A stretch of 64,000 bases of DNA, from positions 68,623,494 through 68,687,493 of the forward strand of contig NW_026947490.1 of NCBI RefSeq assembly GCF_034190915.1. Direction: 5' to 3'. A model generated the notes under the pieces. That model saw nothing but the letters and a program-made list of their open reading frames with translations, made no database searches and was not told the DNA's origin. The translations under genes were made by a program, and so were the position numbers. Origin of the DNA: Cavia porcellus (taxonomy: Eukaryota; Chordata; Mammalia; Rodentia; Caviidae). Positions 23,381 to 36,430 of the stretch are shown in pieces (position 1 is the stretch's first letter; the number at the start of each line of letters is the position of its first letter).

Positions 23381-25844
23381 GCACACTCCTGCCTCTGTCT
23401 TGCCAGGAAGTGCTTTAGAACGACTCCAGCATTACGATGGTGTCAGCAGCCATCCCTTTGGTGCTGCAGTGGAGTGCTGTCTCAGGACCTTCCCTACGCG
23501 CGCTAACATGTGCTTTACATGAGCAGCCATGGCCATGTGTTCCTGTGTGGTAGGTGAATTCTCTACCATCGACTTTCTAGTCCAAGACAGCTGTTTTGCT
23601 GCAGTGTTTAAAGAAATGCTCAGAGAATTTCTGAGTACAGCAGAATATCTCTCCTTGGGAATATTTGCTGGTTTTGCCATCTGGTAGGCAAAAGAAATCA
23701 TTAGGATTGAGCTGCCATGATCCTTCTAGGAATCAGATAGCAAATCCAATCTTGTTAATTTAAAAATGGAATAAATCATGACAAAAGGGAAGCACCAACT
23801 TCAGTGGCAAAAACTGGGCGGGACCAGGAAGGACTACAACTACCCACTCCCATCATCCTCTATCAAGTCTGGGAACCTTCGGTTCACATTCGTAAGGACT
23901 TTCTAATGGTTTTGTTGCTGTCACGGGGCTCCCTCTAATACCCAAGAAGAGCAAAGGAAACTCTTTTTCCCTGGTACCATTTCATTTTCAGCCTCCCTAA
24001 GGATTGTGTAGGAATATCTTTTCTTGGATGGAAAACCTATCAGTAGACTGTTGGCAGCATGGATAAAAAGCTCTTGATTGTAGTCCAAGAAAGCAGTTTT
24101 GGGTGAAACAAGCAAAAGAGGCATCTTTGGAAAGATGTGAGGACCCACTGAACTGAGAAGGAGAGTAGAGGATCTGAGTCAGACTACAGGTGAGACCTGG
24201 AGATCAGGGTGGCAGTGGAGACAGCAGAGGCTTCCGCGATCGCAATCAGGGCTCTGTCCCTGGCCCTAAGTACTGAACACTTGGTACTGCCCCTGAAACC
24301 TGTGATAAAGACGTCTCCCTTATGTCTAACCCACTGCTGCAGTGGTGTGCTGTCCACGCAGATGCTGAGGACAAGGCAGACATCCAAGCTGCAGGGTCCG
24401 TCTGGGTCATGAGTCTGTGTCCAGCTGGAGAGGACAGGATGAGGAACACCTGGTGCACCTTGTTTCCATCCTGGGCAGTGGAACTCTTGCCTTTCCCTGG
24501 GGGGAGATTCCCCCAGGTCAGCAGGGGTGCAGATAATGGTTGGAAACAGACAGATGCCAAACCACTCCATAGGCACACACCTGGGACAGACTCGGAAGCA
24601 TGAGGCCAGCCAGTGCTGGGGGAAACTTGCCTTGGTACTGAATGGCCTTGGGCAAATAATTCTGGGTTTCTGGTTTCAGTCTACTCATCTGCAAAGCTCC
24701 AGTCATAAAACCTATGTTTTAGAAGCTGCTGTAACATGGAAGACATTGTGAGTATGTCTCAAGAAGGGCGAGGAAGGGTCAAGGCTGATTTACTCTCTTT
24801 ATTACTTAAACGTCAAAACTACTTTGTCAGAGAAGGTGGTGGGAAGAGGGTCAACACTAGTTTGGCTGATTTTATTTCTCTGCTAGACTTACAGGCAGAA
24901 CCACACAGACTGAAGATTAAAAGGTAACAAAGGCTACGAAAGGGAGGAAGTGGGAAGGGAACAGAAAAGAAGGGCTCGAGGCTGCGGTGTTTTCCAGCAG
25001 TTCGGTGCACAGCAGGCAGAGGGGAAGTGCCCTGGAAAAGGGACCAGCTTTTCACAGCCAACCAGGGCCCAGTCAGATGCTGGTGAGGCAGACAAGTGTC
25101 CAGACTTCGAGGTGTGAAGAGGAGACCATGGGGCCATGATGCAGGTGCTGACCAGGAATCTACATAGCCAAGAATGTTCGCAGGATAGTAGAGTTTCTTT
25201 CGCATTCAAATGACCAACCATCCCAGTGTGAGATGGAGCGGGTTCTCCAGAACATTCTCTGGAGTGCGTCAGAGACCTTCATTTCAAGAAGCATATTCAG
25301 GAGAGACTAAAGGGGACATCATTTCTGCAGGTCTTGGAGAGGACTGTGAAATGGAGGTTCCCATAGCCGCAGTGCTAAAGAATGAATGCATCTGACTTGT
25401 GGTTGGCAACCACCCAGGCTGGACAAGCCTGAGACTGCAGGGAGCCCTTTGCACACTGAGAAGAGCCTTGTGTTTCCTTTGGGGCTTGTGTGTGAAGCAG
25501 AGCCGCCAGCATGCAGCTCACTGGGAACACCTAATTTTCTGCTGTCCAGACACACTCCCAAGATCACTGCCTCCCACCATGGCCCTACACAGCACAGCAT
25601 TCTGAGGGTCCACATTCATCCTCCACTGCAGGCCCCGAGCCATGGGTGCCTGCATCCAGCTGTCTAACTACTGCCACATGGATGCCGCAGATGCATCACC
25701 AATCAATGCTGAGCTCTGAATTGAACTCCTTGTCTTATTCTTCTAAACCTGCCCTTCTGCCTTGTTATGAAAAACAAAGGAAGTGACAGACCCCAAGGGT
25801 TCTGAACCAGTTCATATTTGGAGCCCACCATACGGTTTATTTTT
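23381..25844. other. Unassigned, apart from a small MIR-like piece
   Basis: GC-balanced with short overlapping frames on both strands. None resembles a known protein. No repeat recognised beyond 24640-24720. Confidence 0.45.
24640..24720 (+). mobile_element. MIR-like core fragment
   Basis: GGCCTTGGGCAAATAATTC, GTTTCAGTCTACTCATCTGC and AAAGCTCCAGTCATAAAACC resemble the MIR core. Short and diverged. Confidence 0.4.
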
Positions 25845-25925
25845 CTCTCCTTCCCTCTCTTCCTCCCTCCTTCTGCCTGCCTTCCTTCTTTCCTTTCTTC
25901 ATTCCTTCTTTCTTTCCTTCCTTTG
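25845..25925. repeat. Polypyrimidine (CTTC/CTTT) tract
   Basis: Irregular CCTTCC and CTTTCTTT repeats adjoining the tail side of a reverse ID element, probably expanded from its A-rich tail. Confidence 0.85.
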
Positions 25926-25998
25926 TTTGTTGGAACTCAGGCCCTCATGCATGCTAGACAAGTGTGTTATTACTAAGCTGCATCTGTAGTTCTATTTG
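25926..25998 (-). mobile_element. ID SINE, reverse
   Basis: GGAACTCAGGCCCTCATGCA, TGCTAGACAAGTGTGTTATT and ACTAAGCTGCATCTGTAGTT are the complement of an ID body. Confidence 0.7.
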
Positions 25999-26255
25999 TT
26001 GTTTTTTAAAGTAATCACACGTAGTGGATTATACTCCTTTTAGAACTCGCAGCCCTTACAACATGTACTGATCATTTTGGTCATAATTTGACCTCAGTCA
26101 TATCAATGATTCACCACATATCTTTCATAGTCTTTGTTTAATTTGGCAGAAAAATCAATATCTATTATTGAGTCATTTGCGGTAGTACTCATGTTATTAT
26201 AGCCAAGCTGAGTTAAAAATGTGACACTTCTAAACCATATACAAGTGCGTTAAAT

Positions 26256-26500
26256 CAGTGGTCCCAACCTTTGGCACAAGAGACAGGTTACAGGGAAGAC
26301 AATTTCCCACAGCCCAGGGTGGGGTGTTTCAGGTGATTCAAAGCTCATTGCACTGTTATTTTCACACTGTAATATATATGAAATCATTGTACAACTCACC
26401 ATAGTGCAGAACCAGTGGGCTCTGTGCTTGCTTTTCTGCAACTAGAATGTCCCATCTGGGGTGACAGGAGACAGAGACATCTGGGGTGCATCGCTTATGT
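26256..26500 (+). mobile_element. hAT-like non-autonomous DNA transposon relic (MER-type)
   Basis: Begins CAGTGGTCCCAACCTTTGGC, then GACAGGTTACAGGGAAGACA, ATTTCCCACAGCCCAGGG, TACAACTCACCATAGTGCAG, TTTTCTGCAACTAGAATGTC and CCATCTGGGGTGACAGGAGA. This matches in order a known mammalian MER repeat whose ends read CAGTGGTTC/CCCCAACC. The right terminus is missing or decayed. The family label is from memory of its consensus. Confidence 0.6.
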
Positions 26501-29500
26501 CCAGTCTATTCCATAATCTCCTTTTAATTTCTGTCACAGCAGAAAACACTGCTTCTCACAGACAGAACGTTGGAAGTGGAGGTAGGCTTTTCAATCCTTG
26601 TGCCAACCACAGGATACTTTGCTTTTCCTTTAATTCAGAACGTATAGGAACCCAGAGTTGTCCCAAAGACACTTTTTAGAGCCACCATTATTTGCAACCT
26701 CAAACACCATTATTTCCAAGCACAAAGTGGAGTCATCTGGCTTATTCATGAATGAGTGAGTCATGGTTTTATTCCTTTCCAGTTTGGAGGTCTTTTGTGG
26801 GGAGAAACAATGCTCAGACTCTTTTGAAGGCTGAGATATATTGTTACATACTAGCTAGGAGAGAAAAGACTCTGCTTAAGTCTCTTAAAAATCTTTCCTA
26901 ATATTTGATACATATCAAAATCCTACTTGTTCACCCACCACCCCATAATTCCAGTCTGGCTTTGAATGCAGCCATTTTATCTGCCAACTTCAACACAGTT
27001 GTCTTTCTCCCTTGAAGAGACAAATTCAGTTTGCCAAGCAGGTTAGGACCACTGCCTTAAACCACCACCAAGACTGGCTGCTGACCATTCTTCATAGAGT
27101 GAGAACTGTCCTAAAGATCTGACATAAAGATTGAGACACCAAGTACCGAGTAGTAAAACTTCTGATATTTACAAATCAAAGCTTTATTTTTAAAAAGTAT
27201 GATATACAAATGCCAAAATTGTCTAAAACTCCATTGTTAGTTGTCATAGTGTTTATTCTGACTGTAACACTAAATAAAGATGAAATCCCCGAGACTCCAT
27301 AGAATGAGAATTAGGTTTTAAAGTTCACTCCATACTTCAACAACATGAGAAGCCAATGGTAGCTTTTGTTTTGACCTTGCATGTTTTTAGTAAGCAGAAT
27401 TTACTCAACAGATTGAAATTTCAGGAGCACTGGTATTTGGGGCTCCTTTTGTCTCCAAGAAAAGCTGGGACTATTTGTTCTGAACTTGCATAAAGAAATC
27501 ATAATACCCACACATGCATAAGTGACATGTTTGGATACCAGAAAAAATTCTACCCTGTGGCTTATGGTATTTTGGCAATGATAGCATTTATTTACTAATG
27601 AAGTTAAGATGACTCAGTACAAGAACTGTAACACTTCTTCTCGTCTTTGCAGTGATTTAAGGGACATGGCCATTCATGTTTCTGGTTCTTCACTGTGCTT
27701 GAGAGCTACATACTAAGCACCGTGTGGCCCTGAAGTGCTGCCAGGACTGGGCTCTGTTTCCGTGGTGCTACAGAGGATGAGGACAATCCTCAGATGACCA
27801 TGGCTTGGAGCAGGAGGAAGGCTCTGACAGCTCAAGTCCAAGGTAACACAAGGGCACAGAGGCACCTGCCAGAGGTTTACTGAAGCACTGGGCAGTGAAG
27901 GCTTTAAGCTGAGACCTGAAGGAAGACAGGAGTGAGCCAGGAAAAGAGAGAGTAGAAACAGAAGAGGGTAGGAATGGTCTGGAGGGGTAGCAGATGTGTA
28001 GAGGATGGAATTTACTGCCATTGGCAAGGGTCTTATTTCCTTTCCCTTTCCATCTTTTTCTCCTACCTCCCTTCTCTATCTGCTAAAAACTAATGACAAA
28101 CACTTACTTTGTTCCCTTTGGTTTTCTGAGTGCTCTCCTATACATAGTTGCCTGTGCATCCATAGCCACCCCATTAAGCATACGTCTACAAAGCAACCAA
28201 GCAAAAAAGTCTGAACTCAAATCTAGGAATCCTTCTCTCAAATTCATACACATCCTATTAAGTAACGGTAAGATGCTGAGGGAGGGAGAAGTGGTAGAAT
28301 CCGCGAGCTCAGTTCTCTCTGACCCAGCCTGAGGTCCTTGCTGGCCTCCCACAATGCTTTGGAGCATGAAGGACCACTGTACACTTCTGAGCAAATCAAG
28401 GGAAGGGAATTGAGTTGCAGAAAATGAGAAAGGCTCCAAGCTGTGCTTAAGAAAGCCTGCGTTGGGGCAGGACCACTGAAAGGGAGCAGCATGTCTGCAA
28501 GGATTTAGGCCACTTGGTGCCGCCGAAGTCAGGTCCATTTAGAACCCAAAGCAAAATCATTCCTCTTTCTTCCCTGTTGAGTTTTGAGTCCTAGTGGAAT
28601 TGCTCTTCTCATTTACAAAATCTGCAAAATGCACAGCCTTGAAACTGATACTTTAGAAATTTTATGTTGATTTTTGGAACTTTTTTGTTAAAGGTACATA
28701 AAACGACTGAGTCTGGGGCCCCAAATTCAAGGTGTGAGTGGTTTCCCTATGAGAAAATCCCAAGATGTGGTGGCAGAGGACAGGAAGGTGAGACAGGGGA
28801 AGAAGGACAGCTGCAGGCGGGACTCAGGTTCACTGGGACACCTGTTTCTCTAAACCTCCCTTCAGGGCAGGAAGCGAACCCTCTGTCCTAGCCCTGCCCC
28901 AATGGAGGCTCTCCTGAGTCAGGGTCAAGGGGTGACTGGGGCAGCCTCAGAGGCAGAAACAGAGAGCAACCAAGGTACAGTCCTGGAAGTGAGCTCCTGA
29001 TCACACAGGAAGTGCCATCCTTACATGGGTACCAAAGCTAAAGGGAACAAGGGTGGAGCATTTCCAACACCATCATGGTGAGTCAGGAGTCTAGAACATG
29101 GGATCCAGGGCCCGAGGACAGGCGCTACCACATCCTGCTTCTTGTGCTTCTTAGGTTAACCCAATCATCAAGGGCAAGTTACATATTTTAAGCATGAATT
29201 TCTTTTCTTTTTTAGAAAGAGAACGAGAGAGTCCCGGGCTTGGGTATGCTCCACGGCTCTTGCGGGGACCTTATCGGGTGTCGTGAGGACTTAGGAAGTG
29301 CTGTTCACTTCACTGTCCATTTGATGTTCCTTCTGGGAATCCATTATGTACTGTTGGTCTGCAGGCTGCCAGTGCTCCGAGGTTTCTCAGGCTGTTGGCC
29401 AAGGCCCCGTCCTGGCAGCATGGCGCACAGCCCTGGCTTCTCATCTGCTGTTGGAGCTTCTGTGTCCTGCTCCATCTGTGCTGGTCAGAGTCTCATGGCA

Positions 29501-29702
29501 AATCCCACAGCTGCAGCACCCTCCCAGCCTGCTGTTAGCCAGCCTTTCTCAGTGGTGGAACGGGCTGTAAACGCAGCTTTCCCTGTGCCCTGGCCAAGTC
29601 CACACGCTGCTCGCTCCTGGATTTCTGCCTAGGAGCTCCTCTCCCAATCAGGTAACTGTAACAGAGGGCACCAGCTATGCCTCACTGGTATCTGCTCCCC
29701 AT
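26501..29702. other. Unassigned
   Basis: AT-rich to about 27700, then GC-balanced. Frames up to 144 codons (28104-28538 minus) show no known domain. Confidence 0.45.
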
Positions 29703-29845
29703 GACTGCATGCCAGGCTCTGTGCTAAGCATTTTATTCACGGGGCACATCTAATTCTCAGCATCACTCTGCCATGTAGGCAGAGTGCCCCCACATTTAAA
29801 GGAGAAATAGAGCTTTGCCCAGTTTGGGTGCCTGTTCTGATGCAC
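29703..29845 (+). mobile_element. MIR SINE
   Basis: TGCCAGGCTCTGTGCTAAGC, TCTAATTCTCAGCATCACTC and CACATTTAAAGGAGAAATAG follow the MIR 5' half and core. Confidence 0.75.
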
Positions 29846-32190
29846 TGGACAGTAAGTGGTGGAAACAATACAGGACCCCAGTCCTAATCCCCGAGCCAGG
29901 TCTCCGCCTCTGTGCACCACTCTGCCAAGAAGCTAATCTTCACTCACTTTATGTGTTCCTTAGGAAAATGATTTTCATCTCTGTCCCATCATTTCTCCAA
30001 GGAACCTGTTATGCATCTGTTTTTTCTTTTTCCTTTTGGTTTTTGAGTGAGATGCTTTTCTTTCCCACTGACTTATTCCTGCTCTTCTCTCCTTGTACCC
30101 TGGAAGTGTCTTATAAATGCAATTGTAATACTGAGAACACAGACAGGTGGACCTGCCATTTCACCCCGAAGCTGCTGTCATTTTAATTATCTGGCTCATG
30201 CATAGAAAACATCCCACAGATGCCTTCCTTTCTTCTTCTTTTGTGGTGACACCACAGCCTCATTAGGGGTTGAAGTCTCTGGAATAAGAATGCCACTTCT
30301 GATGCGTAACACTACAGGGATTAAAAAATTGTCAACCTCCTTAATCTGCTTTAATTAAACATGGTTTTTTTTAATGGGTTAAAAAAGACTTCTTGAAAAT
30401 TGTTCTTTTAAACCTGAAAAAGACAAGGTGGAGGCAAGCAGGTTTCAATGATCCACATTAAATTCTCAAACTATATGAATCTGGCCCAACTGCTCTGACT
30501 GCACAGTATGGCCAAGAGTGACCGAGGATAGGAGGGGGGAAAGGAAAAGGAAGCAGAAAATGTTGTTCTAAGCTCTTGGTCACTCTGGGTGGAGGGAGTC
30601 TTGGGAACCCCGTCTTGGTCTCCAGTCATGTTTAGTTTATCAGTTCAGTGAACGATTGCTGAAATGATGTAATGTCTTTAAGGAAGTGAGCAGCATGATG
30701 GTAGCATCATTTGCACCTCAGAAAATGCATTACCTCCTAAGATACTTGGCCATCTGTCAATCAAATCGTAGAGATGCCTAGAGGACGCTCTCCACTTGCA
30801 CTGGCTCGGGCTGTCTGTTGACAACACATGGTTCTGGCTGACTGCTGCTGCCGTCCCAATCCCAGTAGTGATGACATCTTCATTATTTCTCATCCACGCT
30901 CTCATCTCTTTCCCTCCAGCCCCCCCTGAGAGAGGAGGATGGTCACAGGGTAAATCTAGCACTGTCACACAAGTGCAATGCCACGATGGAAGTTACAGTC
31001 AGAAATCACATGGACAGGAGCACGACAACTATGATTTCCCAGACTTTCCCCAAGCGCTTTCCTTTCTCTGTGTATGCATGACATTTCTATCATGTGGCTA
31101 CTCACTGCGTGTGTCAGACCTTTCCCTAAACAAGACTGCAGTGCATGATGATAAATAATGCCATGATCTGCAGTACTTCCCACCGCTCACATGCTGGCAA
31201 AGGTCGCCTAGCAACTGTTGTTATGGGCAACACTGGCATGTTTAGTTTCATTCAGTGGCAACAGGACATCTCTGGTGTCATGAAGGAGGTGCAAGTTGAT
31301 GCCCTGGAGATTGCAAACCCCTAACAAAGCCGCACTGGTTGTATTCTCCCTTGCATCCTCCAAAGAGTGAGCCAATTATTACCAAATTTGTTCATTAAAC
31401 GAGACCAAAATAACCATTCTTGAAGCTACAATGCCATGCAGTCAGTGGGAAAGGGTTAGCATCTGATTTGTATTATAAGGTACTAGTATGTCCTCTTTTA
31501 CCTCCTTACTTAATATTTACAACATTGACTTCAAAATGATTTCTAAAATTATGAAGCCTGGTGCAAAAATAAAAAGTCAAAAAAAAAAAAAAGAGGAAAA
31601 ATCCTTTATTAAGCTCCTGCTGGGATACTTTTCTCTTTAATGCACTTGGAAAAAAAAATCCTGGACAATTTTGCATTCAGATGCATCACCAGAGCCCTGC
31701 GGAGATGTCTGTGTTGGTGGATTACACCACCCCCTACTGATTGATCCTCCTGATAGTGAGGCATTTTGCAAATGAAGCAGTTACCTCTGTTCTGCTAGCT
31801 ATTAATTCAGCCTACACAGGTTTCTGCTGGCTAAATGAGAGCAGAGCTCTTCCGCCAAAAAGCAGTGCTTTCAAGCTGAACAATACCACAGCACTATAAA
31901 GTAGTCTACGTTAAAAATAGCTAATGTGAAATTTAATCCATGTCCCTGTATTGATGAAATACCCGGGCCTCATTCACAGAAAGAATCTATGAATGTGTAC
32001 CTGGGAGGACCAGCCTTGACTGGAGCCCTTTGTGTAAAATGTTAATAGTAACTCAGCTGGAACTGTCTGAACCTGTCCTTTGAGGTAGCTTCTAGATTCT
32101 TTGCTGTGGTCAGCTGTTTTAAAGACATCTTGATATCCAGGTAAGGATATTTATTCAGTGATAACCAAGATGTCTAATTAGCACATGACA
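29846..32190. other. Unassigned; two AT-rich conserved-element candidates
   Basis: 30300-30480 and 31780-32100 are repeat-free with motifs such as CTTTAATTAAACATGG and AAATAGCTAATGTGAAATTT. An A-run at 31579-31592 may be an old retroposon tail. No exon recognised. Confidence 0.4.
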
Positions 32191-32193
32191 ATT

Positions 32194-32241
<48 letters not shown>

Positions 32242-32253
32242 TTTCTTTCTTTA
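32191..32253. repeat. (CTTT)n microsatellite
   Basis: About 15 units, nearly perfect, directly beside the tail side of the reverse SINE at 32254-32440. It most likely grew from that SINE's A-rich tail. Confidence 0.95.
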
Positions 32254-32440
32254 GTAGTAGCAGCAGTGAGGATTGAATTCAGGCCCTTCTCACACATCCC
32301 TAGCCTTTTTTAAAATTTTGAAACAAGGTCTTACTAACTTGCTAAATGGTCTAGTCTGGGCTTGAGCATGCACTCCTCCACCTCAGCCTGCCAGGTATTT
32401 GTGTGATGAGATTACAGGTGTGTGCCACTACACACTCAGT
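32254..32440 (-). mobile_element. B1-dID composite SINE, reverse
   Basis: From the left: ID complement (GAGGATTGAATTCAGGCCCT, CTCACACATCCCTAGCC), a T-rich linker, then B1 complement (GAAACAAGGTCTTACTAACT, TGGGCTTGAGCATGCACTCC, CACCTCAGCCTGCCAGG, AGATTACAGGTGTGTGCCAC). Confidence 0.88.
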
Positions 32441-32483
32441 CAAATTTTATTTTTAATTCTTGGTCTAACAACCTAGCCTTTTA

Positions 32484-32590
32484 TCTGGATGTGGTTGCTG
32501 AAGGTGGTGAGCTCCTAGCTAGCTGGGAGGCTAAGATGGGAGTCACCAGCCTGAGCACCACAAACAGCAGAAGTACAGTGGGCTTTTGAA
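32484..32590 (+). mobile_element. B1-like SINE fragment, diverged
   Basis: CCTAGCTAGCTGGGAGGCTA, AGATGGGAGTCACCAGCCTG resemble the B1 centre. Its 5' part is poorly preserved. Confidence 0.5.
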
Positions 32591-33974
32591 ATACATACGT
32601 GAGCTCAGACCCATGTCTTCAGGGTTTTATAATTTACGTTCGTATTAATTTAATAGCCAACACAGAATTTCACAGTGATTGCAACTCCAACCTCAGAGGA
32701 TTAGAGAAGATTTATTTTTCCTGTCTTAAAAAAAAAGCCAAGTGAGAATTAATTGGAGGTGTTGTCAGGAACAGAGATTATAAAATAAAAGTGTTTGCCT
32801 GTACATCTTTGTATGGGAGGATAGATCACACATGTAAGGGATTACAGGCTTCCTGTAAGCAGAGGCGACCTGTGAGATCTGCAGTAGAACCATTTTCTTG
32901 ACAGTGCAAGACCCTTCAGTAATGCTGGAAGACAAGCAGGCCATCCTCAGGCTAGGCCTGTGCTCCAACTAGCTATTGCACTGGAAATACAAATGCTCCA
33001 GGAAGATTAGAGCCCACTTTTTGGAAGCTCCCCTCCCCCTTCCCACTTTCCCAGCAATTCCTGATGGGATGATTCTCCTAGTGGGATGTCTCCATTCCAA
33101 CCTTTCTCTCCACAGCTTGGGCCACCCCAGGCTGCTTTGCCTAGAATTTGAAGGACACAGTCAGTTGGGATTGGTTGTTTGCTCAGATAGCTCGAATGGC
33201 CAGCAGCCTGATTGCAGTAGTGGACATCAGATTACAGAAGGACTTGCAGCTGTCATCTGTGCACTAGGCCCTCAAAGTGTTTGAACCTGTTATCACAGGC
33301 TAAGCACGCAATCTGTGGATGTCAGAACATTCTCAGACTCAGGACTCACGCAATGTGGAAGGGGATTAAAAACTAGTGGGAAAACAGAAACATTCCACTG
33401 ATGGGATACTTACTACCACTGAGAGTCATGAGGAGGGTGGAGAGGGAGAGGGGAACTCCCAAAGATTAGTGATTTTTCCCCAAGGGTTTTACAGACAATA
33501 ATGTGTCCTCAGATACATCTACCACACTACAAGTCTGATGCTAACTCAAATCAAAAGCACATCTCAAATTAATTCTATTCTTACAAGTCTCCATGGGACT
33601 GCGCTTCTGAATTAGACTTTGCAGACATCTCTTACACGCTGTTGCTAAGGATCTTGAAGAAATCCCATGATAGATAGCCCACAGGCATAGGCAATATATT
33701 AATGGCAATAAAAAATGATAAAAGTCCAATAAGGACATACAAAGGATAACTTCTGCATTCACTGTTCTCTGTAAGAATTTCAAGGATAACCTCTGCCTGT
33801 AGCCATGATCTCTGGACAAAATTATGTATCAAATTAGGATAAGGAAGCAATAAATGCCAAATTAAGTTGTGATAGATGGGATATAAGAAAGACCCTGACC
33901 TTTGTACAAATAATATGAAACAAAGCAACTAATATTAGCAAGTTCTTTGTGAAAAAGACAGACGGGGTTAAAAT
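32591..33974. other. Unassigned
   Basis: No gene or clear repeat. Frames of 92-102 codons at 32976-33928 have no recognisable features. Confidence 0.45.
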
Positions 33975-34610
33975 TCAGGGGAATGCTGCTGCTGAGTGTG
34001 CAAAATGGTCCAGTTATGATGGAAAACAGAATGGCAGGCCCTCCGTCAGTTAAAAATGGGGTTACCGCAGGACCCAGCAATGCCACTTTTGGGTGTATGT
34101 CCAAAAGAAGCGAAAGCGAATACTTCAGTAGATTTGTAAGACATTTGCGCCTAAAGTAATGTCATTCCTAACAGCAACAGGGAGATGCAGCTCATGTCGT
34201 CTCTTAAAAGTGAAAAAATCAGAAAAATGTGGAAGGCACAGACACATAGTATTATCCAGCCTTGAAAAGGAAGGACATTCAGGCATGTGCTGAAACAGTG
34301 GACGGACTCAGAGACATCATGCTAAGTGAAATAAGCTCCTCTAAGAAGAGGACGTTGTCAGTGCTATGTCTGGGAGCTCCCGGAACAGGCAAACTCACAG
34401 AGCCAGGCAGCAGCGCTGTGGCTGCTGGGGGCTGAGCCCAGGGAGGATGAGGAATTTTGCTCACTGAGCTTCAGTTTAGAAAGATGGAAAAAGTTTTAGA
34501 AATGGCAGGGGGAGAAGACTGTCCAACAGAGTGAACATACTTACAGTTACTAAACTGTGCACTTCAAATGACTAACATGGTAAATGTTATATATGAAAAA
34601 GGAAAAGGGA
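33975..34610 (+). mobile_element. Old LINE-1 3' end (L1M-like)
   Basis: Sense L1 3' sequence: AAAAATGGGGTTACCGCAGG, ACCCAGCAATGCCACTTTTG, GGTGTATGTCCAAAAGAAGC, GGACGGACTCAGAGACATCA, TGCTAAGTGAAATAAGCTCC, TGTGCACTTCAAATGACTAA, CATGGTAAATGTTATATATG. All are landmarks of L1M 3' ends in correct order. Confidence 0.82.
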
Positions 34611-36103
34611 GAGACCAGCACTGAAATTGAAGTCTAACTACAGCCTGGCCAGTGAGGTAAAACAGTGTGCCCCTTACTCAAACCCCTAAACAAAAGCAAC
34701 CAACTCTGCGCTTCATTCTGTGGCTGACACACAATGTCACACATGCATAAAATCTTTCCCGCTGTGGTCAGATGCCTCTGTCTGTGAATCCACACAGCTC
34801 CACCTCACCTGAAGATGTCACAAGACCTTTAGGTTCTTTGGAGATAATTTTCCTCAAGGGTGAGAGGCAAGAGGACATGTGACCCAATCCATGAATCTAC
34901 TTAATTAATCAATTTTTTTTTTTTAAAGCAAACAGAACAGGGCACAATGCTTTTTGGCAAAGGGAGAGCGAGCTGTAATAATATTGCCTCCGTTTGCTGG
35001 ACACCTAAGCGGTACTAGGGCGGGTGTTGACTGCTGCTCTCCAGGCTTCTGGTCACCTCTGCCTATGCACTGCAGAGTCTGGCCTCTCAGTGGGCAAGTG
35101 GAGCCTTGGGACCTGGCTTGAACAGTAAGCCATAGGCAGAGTGACAAGCATCCCTTCCAAATGGAAGCATCGTGTTGCTAGGGCAAGACCCTTCACCAGC
35201 CTCAGATGCCTGGCAAGGCTTTAGACAACGGCTTCTCCATTGGAGAGAGGCATCCTGGGCAGATGCCGGCTGTGAGATGTAACTGCAAGTTAGCCCAGTC
35301 CATTTTCACTACAGAGCAACACTGCACTGCTCACCCTGCGTGTATACTTTTACCTTACAGTGACCAGCAAGGAGATCATTTTCAGGGGAAGCAAGTGAGA
35401 CCAAAGCATGTTACCCAGGAAAACAGGACTTATACTCAAATATAAACACATCTGATCCCAAAGCAGTGCTCTTCCCACTGTGATGTCAAGTTCCCTTTAA
35501 CACCTTTGCTAAACTTAACCATTAAGTCCCCTCACAAGTCATTTTCTAGCTCCTTTAAATGGCTATCAGGTTTTCTCCCTCAGGGAGAAATGGCTTCTCT
35601 GACTCAACTTATTTGCCTTCAAAGAGGAATGGCCTTTCTGGGGAGCAATATTCTTTGGTCCCTGCCTTCGGAGCGCTTGGATTTAGGATCTTGCACAGAA
35701 GGCGCAGCCCTTAACCCCTAGGCTGTGACTCGGAGTGCCCTGGGCTCTCCTGGTCTGGAGCCTGCTCAGGATGTCACACACCTAGAGCTGGTGTCAGGTC
35801 CCAACAGGGTGCTGCTGGGCCAGGAGGTGAGCCAGGTGGAGGGCATGGGTGCTGGAGCAGGGTCCTGGGTGCATCTGCCCTGCACAGCTAGGAGCCGGGC
35901 GAGGGAAGGTCATTCATCACCTCCATGGCTTCTTCTGTGTAATGTGGGAATGACAGCTCCTCTGAGTAAAGCAGGTGAGTGTGGAAGAAATTAGTTCATC
36001 CATATGAAACACCTGGACAAGTCAGAGAGGAAATGCAGAGCAAGAATTTAGGCAGCAGAAGGGAGGAGAGTGCTTCCCAAAGGCTGCTGAGCCCCAATGC
36101 AGG
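34611..36103. other. Unassigned, apart from the MIR-like fragment
   Basis: T-run at 34913-34924. Short frames only. Confidence 0.45.
35320..35475 (+). mobile_element. MIR-like fragment
   Basis: CAGTGACCAGCAAGGAGATC, TTACCCAGGAAAACAGGACT and CAAAGCAGTGCTCTTCCCAC match the MIR 3' half. Confidence 0.55.
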
Positions 36104-36430
36104 CTGACTGGTGCCACTCCAAACATTCATATGCTAAAATCCTAACACCCTGCATCTCAGACTGTGACTGTGTTCCAGACAAGGTCTTTCAAAAGATGAT
36201 TGTGTCAATGGGATCACTGGGGGGCCCTAAAGAACTAGTGCCCTCTGAAAAGAGAGGATTTGTCCACACAGGCACAGGACAATTATGGGAAGACAGGAGA
36301 AAGGCACCCATCTGCAGTGGAAGAGAGGCTTCCCACCACTAAGGCTTGGGCTTCTGGTCTCCAGCACAAGGAGAAAATAATTTTTGGTTGTCTAAGCTGC
36401 CAAGTCTGTAGCCATACAGACCAGACAAGG
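36104..36430 (+). mobile_element. MLT-like LTR
   Basis: CAAACATTCATATGCTAAAA, TCCTAACACCCTGCATCTCA, GGGGGCCCTAAAGAACTAGT, GCCCTCTGAAAAGAGAGGAT, CTTCTGGTCTCCAGCACAAG and TGGTTGTCTAAGCTGCCAAG follow the MLT/MaLR order. Confidence 0.75.

Noticed and set aside
28104..28538. 144-codon minus-strand frame
   Set aside because: No recognisable motif. Overlapping frames lie on both strands and no exon-like boundaries are convincing.
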